From Plut-88900 sp965116945 (GTDB lineage: Bacteria > Chloroflexota > Dehalococcoidia > Plut-88900): a stretch of 64,000 bases of DNA. Positions 16,775 to 25,204 of the stretch are shown piece after piece. The notes beneath the pieces are model-generated. The model was not told the DNA's origin and did not search any database. It worked only from the letters and a program-made list of their open reading frames with translations. Position 1 is the stretch's first letter; each line of letters opens with the position of its first letter. The stretch covers positions 1,984,001-2,048,000 of the forward strand of contig OZ220734.1 in the NCBI GenBank assembly GCA_965116945.1. The letters are read 5' to 3'. Both the position numbers and the translations under genes were made by a program.

Positions 16775-17497
16775 ATGCTAAGCGATCAATTCAGCTACGG
16801 TGCCGGCGCAGTTAGAGCCAACGCAATATACACCGGAGCGATGTCTCGGTTATACGGGCTCCTGGCCCTAGGCATAGTTACAACGGGTGCCGCGATTTGG
16901 GTTGGGGATCGGATTGGTCTCGGCGAGGTGGTGCTGGGACTGGGCTGGTTGGGCTATCTGTTGGGATTCGGCCTCATTTTCGCCACCCTGATGGGGGCCA
17001 GCGCCCTTGCCACCAGGGGCCACATCGGCGCTGCTACGGGCGTTTACCTTCTGTTCACTGCTCTTGAAGGCTTTTTCCTCTCCTGGATCCTCTCTGCTTA
17101 TACTAATGAAAGGATAGGGTTCGCCTTCATCCTAACTGCTGGGCTTTTCGTGGGCATGAGTGCGATTGGCATGACCACCAAGAAAGACCTCTCCCGCTTG
17201 GGCCCCATCCTCATGTTCGGACTTATTGGGGCGATCGGCATCAGCCTGATAAACGTTTTCCTGCTCCAGTCCAGCATGCTCTTCCTCCTGATCAACTTGC
17301 TTCTACTACCCTTGTTCCTCGCCTTGACGGTGTATGAGACCCGGCAGGTCAAGGTGTTGGCCATGCAGGCGGCTGAGCAGGGAAACTATCAGGCTGCTTC
17401 TCAAGTGGCGGTAATCGGCAGCATTGGCCTCTACCTCAGCTTCCTCAACATCTTCCTCATCATCCTCAGCCTCCTCGGTTTCGCCTCTGACGACTAG
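16775..17497 (+). CDS. Bax inhibitor-1 family membrane protein (YccA/YbhL type)
   Basis: A 240-residue protein with seven hydrophobic segments. It has the BI-1 layout: an N-terminal cytoplasmic stretch, helices with ATRGHIGAATGVYLLFTALEGFFLSWILS (starting near residue 75), MSAIGMTTKKDLSRLG, and a C-terminal ALTVYETRQVK followed by SIGLYLSFLNIFLIILSLLG. The last segment is the family signature. Bacterial members act in membrane protein quality control with FtsH or as pH-sensitive calcium leak channels. It is a single gene with its own promoter element and terminator. Confidence 0.9.
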   Translation: MLSDQFSYGAGAVRANAIYTGAMSRLYGLLALGIVTTGAAIWVGDRIGLGEVVLGLGWLGYLLGFGLIFATLMGASALATRGHIGAATGVYLLFTALEGFFLSWILSAYTNERIGFAFILTAGLFVGMSAIGMTTKKDLSRLGPILMFGLIGAIGISLINVFLLQSSMLFLLINLLLLPLFLALTVYETRQVKVLAMQAAEQGNYQAASQVAVIGSIGLYLSFLNIFLIILSLLGFASDD

Positions 17498-17539
17498 CCT
17501 TCAAGGTGGATTCCTGAACCTGAACGTCCTGTAATCAAT

Positions 17540-17570
17540 AAGGCCCGACGTGCCTGTCTCGTCGGGCCTT
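17540..17570 (+). terminator. intrinsic terminator after the BI-1 gene
   Basis: The stem AAGGCCCGAC (17540-17549) pairs with its exact complement at 17561-17570, followed by TTCTATTT. The core GGCCCGACGTGCC recurs in the terminator at 40182-40211. Confidence 0.85.
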
Positions 17571-17589
17571 TCTATTTGAGTTATCCTCC

Positions 17590-18465
17590 TTACAGGGACA
17601 AACTGGCACGGGGCATCAACATTTTCATGCTGTAGGGCGAAAACAAGGCCAAGGCGGTCCTCAAGTCTGCCCCACACCCAATCAACATCGCTGCCTCTAC
17701 CGCAGTAACCCCCAACCGTCCCGTTAGCAGTTCCGACATCGCCACCGTCGCGACCTCACCGGCCTCGCCCAATGTCTTCCCTCGACCAAATGTAATTACA
17801 TGGTCTGCAGTGATGATTAGGGGCTCATTGACTTGCAAATCTTGCGAGGCAGACGCCCGCATTGTGATCTGCATAGAACCCTCCACCCCGGAACTCGTAG
17901 CCTCCCCGTCTCCCATTGCCAGATGTGAATCCCCCATCGCCAGGTAGGCCCCATCGTGAAATACCGGGAGGTACAGCGAAGATCCTGCAGTGACTTCGGT
18001 GGTGCTCAGAAGACCGCCAAAGGCCCCCGCCTCCCCAAGCTTAGCTTCACCCTCCTCGGGAGCTACGCCAATCATGCCCAGCATCGGCCTGAAGGGTATC
18101 GACGTTCCGCTGGGGAACACAATCTCGCTATCGGAAACCTTAACTTCCGTCATCTGAAAACTGGGTATCCGGTCTCCCAGAGCCCCAGCCCCCGGCACCG
18201 CAAGGACATATCCCTTCGGCTCAGCAGGGGTTATGGAAAGGATGTCCACCCTTAGGGTGTCCCCTGCTTTTGCGCCTTCTACGTAGATTGGCCCATTCAT
18301 TGAGCTCACAATGTCTGATCGCGCGTAATCCGGATCGGTACGAGAGACATCCTTAAACCTGTCGGTAGTTGTAACGGAAAAGGTCTCCCCAGATTCCACG
18401 CGTATCGCTGGCTCGTCATCTGCCGAGAACCGATGGCAAATTTGCTCGACTCCAAGGTGTTTCAC
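17590..18465 (-). CDS. acetamidase/formamidase family protein
   Basis: A FmdA/AmdA family amidohydrolase that cleaves short amides to ammonia and a carboxylate. Visible family segments are SMNGPIYVEGAKAGDTLRVDI, GVAPEEGEAKLG, GAFGGLLSTTEVTAGSSLYLPV, and YLAMGDSHLAMGDGEATSSGVE, which contains the metal-binding Asp/His. I chose the GTG at 18465 (protein starts VKHLGVEQICHRF) because AGGAGGGAG lies 5 bp before it. The longer frame to 18525 has no ribosome site. The C-terminus is complete. It is convergent with the BI-1 gene across a terminator. Confidence 0.88.
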   Translation of the reverse strand: MKHLGVEQICHRFSADDEPAIRVESGETFSVTTTDRFKDVSRTDPDYARSDIVSSMNGPIYVEGAKAGDTLRVDILSITPAEPKGYVLAVPGAGALGDRIPSFQMTEVKVSDSEIVFPSGTSIPFRPMLGMIGVAPEEGEAKLGEAGAFGGLLSTTEVTAGSSLYLPVFHDGAYLAMGDSHLAMGDGEATSSGVEGSMQITMRASASQDLQVNEPLIITADHVITFGRGKTLGEAGEVATVAMSELLTGRLGVTAVEAAMLIGCGADLRTALALFSPYSMKMLMPRASLSL

Positions 18466-18581
18466 TGTTTCTCCCTCCTGTGCCGTCTGTTGCGCGGATG
18501 GTAGCACAGAGCTAAGGACTGGCAACTTTCTGGGCTACAATGGACGCGACCACCGGCGATGTTTTCCCATGTAGGAACACA

Positions 18582-19148
18582 ATGAGCAAACCCTTGATCG
18601 GCATAGATATGGACGGAGTAATCTGTCGTCCTCCTCTCGGCCTCAATCTTCCCATCGCCCCTGGACCCTACTCCGAAAAGAGCCTTCTACCTGGGCAACG
18701 GCGGGTGCCTCAAGGTCTAAACTTGCTGGCCCTGAAGCTCTTCCTAAAACTGAAATACTTTGCGCGAACACCCTTGCCCGGCGCATTGGCAGGCATCCAG
18801 GCCATCAGTGAGCACAGGACCCCGGTACTGGTAACCAGCCGCAACTGTGCGGGAAAGACGATAATTGATGCCTGGCTCAAAAAGTATGGGTTCGCACAGT
18901 TTTTCGCGGCGGTCCACTCTAATGGTCTGGGCCTCCCCTCCCCCGACTTCAAATGGCACATGTGCTCCCGGCTCGGCATCAAGGAGTTCATAGATGATGA
19001 CGGCCGGGTTGCCGACCACCTCTCTCGCAAGGGCTTGAAATCCGTATTCCTCCGGGACTGGCCCAGGAACCGTGGCTACGTATATCTCCCTAACGTTACC
19101 CGCGTGCAAAACCTCACGGAAGTCGCAAGACTCCTCTCCTCATATTAG
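18582..19148 (+). CDS. HAD-superfamily hydrolase
   Basis: A 188-residue protein. The HAD motif I is at the very start (IGIDMDGVICR, with the two Asp at residues 8 and 10). Motif II is VLVTSRN (Ser/Thr) and motif IV is the acidic pair in IKEFIDDDGRVADHL. It resembles the 5'-nucleotidase-like HAD group and lacks a large cap. The ATG at 18582 is preceded by GTAGGAA. The longer frame from 18540 would add 14 residues with no family match. It is 200 bp ahead of the lipid cluster on the same strand and may or may not belong to it. Confidence 0.75.
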   Translation: MSKPLIGIDMDGVICRPPLGLNLPIAPGPYSEKSLLPGQRRVPQGLNLLALKLFLKLKYFARTPLPGALAGIQAISEHRTPVLVTSRNCAGKTIIDAWLKKYGFAQFFAAVHSNGLGLPSPDFKWHMCSRLGIKEFIDDDGRVADHLSRKGLKSVFLRDWPRNRGYVYLPNVTRVQNLTEVARLLSSY

Positions 19149-19350
19149 CAACCACACTTCCTCTTCCCCCGCTTCTCGAGCCCTTTCCTGATCGATACGG
19201 CTTCAACCCCTCACCTTTCCCGCCTCTAATGGACGATTCAACTGCTGCTATTTATAATTCACCGGACTGAGTGGAGCACAGAAGCACGGTTCCAATCCAA
19301 TGACCCCCTGAGCTCTTCAATTTCAAACCTTCCAGGTTCGACCTATTCAC

Positions 19351-21600
19351 TTGCAAAGACTTAGAGACTTCTATACGGCAAAGACGGTGCTGCTCACCGG
19401 CGGCACCGGGCTGCTTGGAAAGGTGCTTCTGGAGAGGTTTCTCAGCCATCTCAGCGACGTCAACAAGGTTTATGTCCTTGTACGGCCCAAGACCCGACCC
19501 GGCGCCTCCCCCGTATCGGTAGAAGACCGCCTAAAACAGGAAGTCTACGATTCCCAGATCCTCGACCCTCTCAAGAGTCGACTCGGAGACTCCTTTGAGG
19601 CCCTGTTCAACGCCAAAGTGCAAGCGGTTTCTGGAGACGTGGCCCTGGACAACTTGGGCTTGGCTCCCGAAGTCTACGACCGACTCCAGCGTGAAGTAGA
19701 CATCATCATAAATTGTGCCGCTGTGGTGTCTTTCGACGCGCCTTTGGACAAGGCTGTGGGTCTGAACACCCTCGGCCCTCGTTGTATCGCCGAATTCGCC
19801 AGGGGCTGCAAGGAGGCTTTCTTTGCCCACGTCTCGACTTGCTACGTCAATGCAACAAGAAAGGGCCCCGTTCCCGAGGAGTTGCCCGACCCCACCCGTA
19901 CCGTTGGACACATAAATGGTCTCCCCCAGACCCCCTATGAACTCGAAAAAGAGATTTCAGCGATTCTGGAAAAGGCTCAATCGGTCAGGGGCCAGGCTCG
20001 CCATTTAGACCGTGCAGAGTCAGAACGCCTGGACAGGGAACTGAGCAAGTTGGGGATGGACTGGGCCCACAGTCGTGGTTGGCAGGACGTATACACCTTT
20101 TCCAAGGCCATGGGTGAGCAGATGTTCGTTCGTGGCACGGAGGGCATGAAAGCGGCCATCATAAGACCTGCAATCATTGAAGGGGCTTGGAGATCTCCCT
20201 TGCCTGGCTGGCTCAACGGTTACCGCATGCTCGACCCCCTAATAGTGGCGTATGGCCGAGGTCGCATGATAGACTTTCCCGGGAATCGCAACGGCATCCT
20301 GGACATTATCCCCGTGGACATGGTAGCCAACGCCATTCTCGCCATAATTTCCAGCGCGTCGGAATCCTATACCCGGAAGGTCTACCAGATAGCCTCCGGC
20401 ATGGAGAACCCAATAACCCTCGGTGGATTCGCGGATCAGGTGGATGCTTACTTTCAGATGAACCCTTTCACCGGCTCTGGTGATGAAAACGGGAAACCAA
20501 GAAAACTCATCAAACCCACTTTCCCCACTACAGCCAAGTTTCTCCGACGGATTCGCCTGAAGTACATGTTCCCCCTCCGGGCAGCTATCGCAGCCACTAC
20601 GCCATTCTCTCTCATCCCCCACGCCCGACGCTTGCGCACCAACCTGAAAACCAAGATGTTCTTACTGGAACGCCTCTACCAGTATGGGCGACTCTACGGT
20701 CCATACGCAGAGGCTGATTGCAAATTCCTGACTAACAACACCAGTGCCGTTATGGCGTCCCTTCACGAGTCCGACCGGGAAATCTTCGACTTTGACATCG
20801 CGAAGCTCGATTGGACCACCTACCTGCAAGGCGTTCACATACCCGGCGTGAAGAAATATCTTCTCGGCATTGAACCCGACGCTGACAACAAAGCGATCCG
20901 TGCCTCCGACATCGCCCTCAAGGCGGAGGCCGAGAAATGGCTGAAGGTCTCGCCCTGGACCCGGGCCCTCGGCAAAACTCTGTTCATGCCCATGACCTGG
21001 GCCCTCAGGTGGTGGACGGGGTTCCGCTGCGAAGGGCTCCATCACGTTCCTGATTCCGGCCCCTTCATCATCGCCGCGAACCATAACAGCCACATGGATA
21101 CCCCCGTGATTTTCCACGCCCTCGGCCCTAAGGCCCGTAATCTTCACCCTGTCGCTGCGAAGGACTACTTCTTTGAGAATCCGTTTATGGCTCGGACCGT
21201 GCGTATCCTGTTCAACGCCATTCCCTTCAATAGACAGTCAACGGCCAGGGAAGAACTTGGCTTGGCCCTCGCTGTACTAGACAAGGGGCACTCCCTCGTT
21301 TTCTATCCCGAAGGGAGTAGAGGTCAACCAGGCCTCATGCAGCCTTTCAAGAGCGGGATCGGCTTTCTGGCCCTAATGTCAGAGGCCCCCGTAATACCTA
21401 CACTTATCATTGGCTCAGATAGCGCAATGCCCAAGGGCTCATGGTTCGTCAAGCGCCGGCGCGTCACTATCCGGTTTGGGCAGCCTCTTCACCCCCTAGG
21501 TAAGACCAACGGAAGCGATCCTAGGGCACTGGGCGAACTGACACGAGAGATAACCGGAGAAGTTCAGGCCGCAGTCGAGGCTCTCCATGGGTCAGTCTGA
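19351..21600 (+). CDS. fatty acyl-CoA reductase fused to PlsC-type acyltransferase
   Basis: A 749-residue two-domain enzyme. Residues about 10-480 form a fatty acyl-CoA reductase: the NAD(P) site is TVLLTGGTGLLGKVLLERF, an active-site YTFSK (about 248-252) follows, and IRPAIIEGAW and DIIPVDMVANAIL are family signatures, ending in a FAR-type C-terminal domain. Residues about 535-749 form a 1-acylglycerol-3-phosphate acyltransferase: NHNSHMD (HX4D, about 576) and FYPEGSRG (about 652). It would reduce an acyl-CoA to fatty alcohol and perhaps acylate an acceptor. The start is TTG, because an in-frame stop at 19309 excludes earlier starts. The next gene overlaps by 14 bp. Confidence 0.88.
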   Translation: MQRLRDFYTAKTVLLTGGTGLLGKVLLERFLSHLSDVNKVYVLVRPKTRPGASPVSVEDRLKQEVYDSQILDPLKSRLGDSFEALFNAKVQAVSGDVALDNLGLAPEVYDRLQREVDIIINCAAVVSFDAPLDKAVGLNTLGPRCIAEFARGCKEAFFAHVSTCYVNATRKGPVPEELPDPTRTVGHINGLPQTPYELEKEISAILEKAQSVRGQARHLDRAESERLDRELSKLGMDWAHSRGWQDVYTFSKAMGEQMFVRGTEGMKAAIIRPAIIEGAWRSPLPGWLNGYRMLDPLIVAYGRGRMIDFPGNRNGILDIIPVDMVANAILAIISSASESYTRKVYQIASGMENPITLGGFADQVDAYFQMNPFTGSGDENGKPRKLIKPTFPTTAKFLRRIRLKYMFPLRAAIAATTPFSLIPHARRLRTNLKTKMFLLERLYQYGRLYGPYAEADCKFLTNNTSAVMASLHESDREIFDFDIAKLDWTTYLQGVHIPGVKKYLLGIEPDADNKAIRASDIALKAEAEKWLKVSPWTRALGKTLFMPMTWALRWWTGFRCEGLHHVPDSGPFIIAANHNSHMDTPVIFHALGPKARNLHPVAAKDYFFENPFMARTVRILFNAIPFNRQSTAREELGLALAVLDKGHSLVFYPEGSRGQPGLMQPFKSGIGFLALMSEAPVIPTLIIGSDSAMPKGSWFVKRRRVTIRFGQPLHPLGKTNGSDPRALGELTREITGEVQAAVEALHGSV

Positions 21601-22279
21601 CGACCGCGCCGCTGCTTTCTTTGACATAGACCGGACTAGCGCCTCCTCCAATCTTCTCGACTCCTATCTGCAATTTACAATGGATGGAAGGGGTCCTTTT
21701 GGAAAAGCCCTCGCGTTTGCCGGGCTGTTGACGAAGGCGCCCATCTACGCCTACCTCGACTGGCGCGACCGAGTAAGATTCATCGAAAGGTTCTTCAGGA
21801 ATTACAATGGCGTTCCGTTGGGAAGGCTGGAGTCCTGGGCCCGAGGCCCCGGCTTTGACTACTGGACCCGACGCCTCTTCCGGGAGGCGAGGGAACAGGC
21901 CGAATGGCACCGGCAAAATGGCCATAGCCTCGTAATCCTGACCGGAGGTTTACTTGAAATGGTGACCCCGCTAGGAGACATTTTGCACGCCGACGAAGTG
22001 ATGGGCTCCCGCTGCAGGATATCGAACGGACGGTTCACCGGAGAACTGGAGTCTGGACCTCTGGGTGGTGTTGGAAAGGCTCTCGCCGCTGAATCCTGGG
22101 CCCGAGAGTCCGGCGTGGAACTGTCCCGATCTTACGCCTACGCAGACGATTTGTCCGACCTGCCACTCCTCGAATTGGTCGGCCATCCTATCGCGGTTAA
22201 CCCGGCGCGTCCACTCGAAAAGATCGCAGAATCTCGGGGCTGGCCTGTGCGTCACTGGACCACCAAAGGCATGACCTGA
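21587..22279 (+). CDS. HAD-IB family phosphatase
   Basis: A 230-residue SerB-like HAD-IB hydrolase. Motif I is AAFFDIDRT (about 6-14) with nucleophile Asp10. Motif II is VILTGG, and motifs III/IV are GKALAAESWA and YADDLSDLPLLELVG. The C-terminal PIAVNPARPLEKIAESRGWPV is typical of HAD-IB proteins that travel with acyltransferases in lipid gene clusters. Its start overlaps the FAR-PlsC fusion by 14 bp, so the two are translationally coupled. The likely substrate is a phosphorylated lipid precursor; this is inference from context. Confidence 0.87.
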   Translation: MGQSDDRAAAFFDIDRTSASSNLLDSYLQFTMDGRGPFGKALAFAGLLTKAPIYAYLDWRDRVRFIERFFRNYNGVPLGRLESWARGPGFDYWTRRLFREAREQAEWHRQNGHSLVILTGGLLEMVTPLGDILHADEVMGSRCRISNGRFTGELESGPLGGVGKALAAESWARESGVELSRSYAYADDLSDLPLLELVGHPIAVNPARPLEKIAESRGWPVRHWTTKGMT

Positions 22280-22338
22280 TAACGGTCACGGTCATAGGTA
22301 TATTGAATAATTCAAACTAGTATGGCAATCAGTTAACC

Positions 22339-23565
22339 GTGAAAGCCCTGGTCATATACAAGAGCATTCCCCGGTATGTAATGACCCGAGTCCTCTCAGG
22401 ACGCTTTCCCCGGCTCGCCCTCGGCCCGACCAGCCTTCTTCGCTTCAAGGATGTGCCGGAACCCGAGCTCCCCCGCCCCGATTGGGTGAAACTCCGTACT
22501 ATCCTCAGCGGCATCTGCGGCTCGGACCTTGCCGTGATTAAGAGCAAGGGCAGCTACTACCTTTCCGGCTTCACGTCCTTTCCTTTCGTCCCCGGCCACG
22601 AGGTCGTTGGAGAGGTAATAGAAAAAGGTCAGGATGCTAACGGTTTCAACATTGGGGATCGAGTGGTAGTAGAACCGGCCCTCGGGTGCACTGTCAGAGG
22701 TCTGATACCTCTCTGCCCACCCTGCGCAGCCGGCCGGTACGCAAATTGTCAGCGAAACACGGAAGGCTCGATTGCCCCAGGTCTGCAGACCGGATATTGC
22801 CGAGGCCTTCCCGGGGGCTGGGGAGAAAGGTTTGTTGCCCACGTTTCCCAGCTTCACCCAGTCCCGAACGAATTCTCCAACCAGGCCGCCGTACTCATTG
22901 AACCCTTCTCCTGCGCAATCCACGGTGTATTGCGCACCGGCACCCCGGAATCCGGGCCCGCGCTCGTTGTCGGATGCGGAGTTGTCGGCCTCCTCACCAT
23001 CGCAGCCCTCAGAGCCCTTAGACCCGAGACCCGGATCGTCGCCATAGCTAAGCATCCCTCTCAAGCCTTGACCGCCCGTGCTCTCGGCGCCGATGCCATC
23101 TGTCCTCCTGGCCTTAGCGGCTACGGGCAACTTGCTGACGAAACAGACGCAAGATTACTGCCCGTGATAAGAGAGAAGCCCGCGATTGTTGGAGGTTTTC
23201 CAGTCGTATACGAATGTGTTGGTACGTCTTCCGCATTGCATGACGCTATGAGATGGACTTCAGAAAACGGGACAGTGGTTGCTCTAGGCATGCCCTCCGA
23301 CTCCCATACTGACCTCACCCCTCTCTGGCATCAGCAGGTAAGTCTTGTCGGGGCCTACGCTTACGGTTTGGAACGCATACCCAGCGAAGATATAAAAACC
23401 TTTGACCTGGCAATACGCCTCATGAATAACCCTGAATTACGTGGCCAGCTTTCACCCTTGGTAACCCGCGAATTCCCAATCAGTAGTTATAAAGATGCCC
23501 TGGTCACCGCTGGCCGTGCGGGGAGACAGGGCGGGGCCAAAGTGGTCTTTTCCTTCCCGGACTGA
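22339..23565 (+). CDS. zinc-dependent alcohol dehydrogenase
   Basis: A 408-residue medium-chain dehydrogenase. The catalytic zinc site is GICGSDLA plus PGHEVVGEV (about 60-95). The structural-zinc-like segment is CPPCAAGRYANCQRN. The Rossmann segment is LVVGCGVVGLLTIAALRAL. Compared with standard family members there is a longer N-terminus, with YVMTRVLSGRFPRLALGP before the catalytic domain. It starts at GTG 59 bp after the HAD-IB gene. Within the cluster it could oxidise or reduce a fatty alcohol/aldehyde or a glycerol-type headgroup. The substrate is unknown. Confidence 0.87.
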   Translation: MKALVIYKSIPRYVMTRVLSGRFPRLALGPTSLLRFKDVPEPELPRPDWVKLRTILSGICGSDLAVIKSKGSYYLSGFTSFPFVPGHEVVGEVIEKGQDANGFNIGDRVVVEPALGCTVRGLIPLCPPCAAGRYANCQRNTEGSIAPGLQTGYCRGLPGGWGERFVAHVSQLHPVPNEFSNQAAVLIEPFSCAIHGVLRTGTPESGPALVVGCGVVGLLTIAALRALRPETRIVAIAKHPSQALTARALGADAICPPGLSGYGQLADETDARLLPVIREKPAIVGGFPVVYECVGTSSALHDAMRWTSENGTVVALGMPSDSHTDLTPLWHQQVSLVGAYAYGLERIPSEDIKTFDLAIRLMNNPELRGQLSPLVTREFPISSYKDALVTAGRAGRQGGAKVVFSFPD

Positions 23566-23615
23566 ACAAGCCTTGCTACACTAGCGAATGAATCGCACCC
23601 ATCGGGGGAAGCGCA

Positions 23616-25202
23616 TTGGAAATAGACAAGAGCAAACTGGTCAAGCGGGTAGAGAATCCCGGTCAAAGATTCCTCATGCACCATGGGGAGTCATTCCGGT
23701 TCGAAAAGCTGCCAGTTGGGTCCCGAGTCATTTATCCTCCACCTCCCCTCCCACCCATCAAGGACCCCGACGCCGCTATAGCTGACGCCCTGGATAACCC
23801 CCTGGGCCAGGACCCTTTGTCCGCGCAGCTCAGACCCGGCATGAAGGTGACCATTGCCTTCGACGACATTTCTCTTCCCCTCCCTCCCATGACCCGCCCC
23901 GACATCCGCCAGCGCATCGTCGAGGCAGTGCTCAATGTGCTCGGGGAAAACGGCGTAGATGACGTCCACCTCGTAGCTGCCCTGGGGCTCCACCGTCGAA
24001 TGACTCCCGGGGAACTCAAAAGGGCGCTCGGCAAGAAGGTCTTTAACCGCTTCCACCCTGACAGACTCTACAACTTCGACGCCGAAGACCGTGACAACCT
24101 CGTGGTTCTCGGCGCCACTGATCACGGAGAGGAAGTGGAGACTTCCAAGCGGGTCGCCGACTCTAACCTGCTCATCTATGTGAATATCAACCTATCTTCC
24201 ATGGACGGCGGTCACAAGTCTATCAACACCGGCCTCGTCAGCTACAAGACAATCCGGCGCCACCACAATGTGCACACCCTCATGCGCTGCGAGTCCTACA
24301 TGGACCCCACCCGCTCCGCCCTCCATGATTCCGTGAACGGCATGGGCAAAGTAGTGGCCCGGAACCTGAATGTATTTAAGATCGAGACCGCCCTGAACTC
24401 AAATACATTCCCCTCCGTTCTGGCCCACTTGCAGAAACAGGAGTCGGACTGGAATCTCATCGACAAGCTCACCTTCGGAGTTAACCGTCCCTTCCTCAAT
24501 GTCGCCCCGTTTTACCTGAGGTGGCAGATATTCCAGAATCTGCGTTCGCCGTATGGCTTATTGGATGTTGCGGCAGGTGACACGGACCTCGTGCACGATC
24601 AGATCCTGTCGACCTTGTTCAAGCAGCAGACAGTTCCGGTTGAAGGGCAGGCCGATGTGATGGTAATGGGCCTTCCATACCTTTGCCCCTACAATGTCAA
24701 CTCGGTGTTGAACCCGGTGCTAATCCATACCCTGGCCCTCGGCTACAGCTTCAATATGTACCGGGGCAAACCGCTGGTAAAGCGGGGCGGAGTGCTCATT
24801 TTTTCCCACCCATTGGACAACCGGTTTAATGCCACCCACCACCCCTCCTACATAGACTTCTACAACAATATTCTCCCCCAGACCCGGGACGCCGCCGAAA
24901 TCGAAAAGCGTTTCGAGGCTGAATATGCCCACGATGAGCGCTACCGACGCCTTTACAGGGAGTCTTACGCTTACCACGGAGTGCACCCCTTCTACATGTG
25001 GTACTGGGCCTGCTATGGGCAGGACCACCTTGGCAGGGTCATCGTGGCCGGGGCCCGGGACAAGTCGGTAGCCGAGCGTCTCGGCTATGAGACAGCCCCC
25101 GATTTCCATACCGCCATTGAAATGGCTAAAGACACAGTAGGCCCCTCGCCCGAAGTCTCAATGTTCCACTATCCGCCCATATTCCTCTGCGACGTGACCT
25201 GA
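23616..25202 (+). CDS. LarA/DUF2088-type protein in the lipid cluster
   Basis: A 528-residue protein whose first ~250 residues follow the lactate racemase (LarA/DUF2088) N-terminal pattern: VTIAFDDISLPLPPM, then RQRIVEAVLNVLGENGVDDVHLVAALGLHRRMTPGELKRALG. The C-terminal half (about 320-528) is not LarA-like to my eye and is rich in Tyr, His and Trp (YHGVHPFYMWYWACYG). LarA enzymes use a nickel-pincer cofactor for alpha-hydroxy-acid racemisation; whether this protein binds it is not evident. It lies 50 bp after the alcohol dehydrogenase (TTG start after GGGGGAA) and 2 bp before the kinase gene, so it is in the operon. Confidence 0.7.
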   Translation: MEIDKSKLVKRVENPGQRFLMHHGESFRFEKLPVGSRVIYPPPPLPPIKDPDAAIADALDNPLGQDPLSAQLRPGMKVTIAFDDISLPLPPMTRPDIRQRIVEAVLNVLGENGVDDVHLVAALGLHRRMTPGELKRALGKKVFNRFHPDRLYNFDAEDRDNLVVLGATDHGEEVETSKRVADSNLLIYVNINLSSMDGGHKSINTGLVSYKTIRRHHNVHTLMRCESYMDPTRSALHDSVNGMGKVVARNLNVFKIETALNSNTFPSVLAHLQKQESDWNLIDKLTFGVNRPFLNVAPFYLRWQIFQNLRSPYGLLDVAAGDTDLVHDQILSTLFKQQTVPVEGQADVMVMGLPYLCPYNVNSVLNPVLIHTLALGYSFNMYRGKPLVKRGGVLIFSHPLDNRFNATHHPSYIDFYNNILPQTRDAAEIEKRFEAEYAHDERYRRLYRESYAYHGVHPFYMWYWACYGQDHLGRVIVAGARDKSVAERLGYETAPDFHTAIEMAKDTVGPSPEVSMFHYPPIFLCDVT

Positions 25203-25204
25203 TA

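Noticed and set aside
18466..18525. Longer N-terminus for the acetamidase/formamidase
   Set aside because: The extra 20 residues have no family match, and a strong AGGAGGGAG site lies directly before the GTG at 18465.
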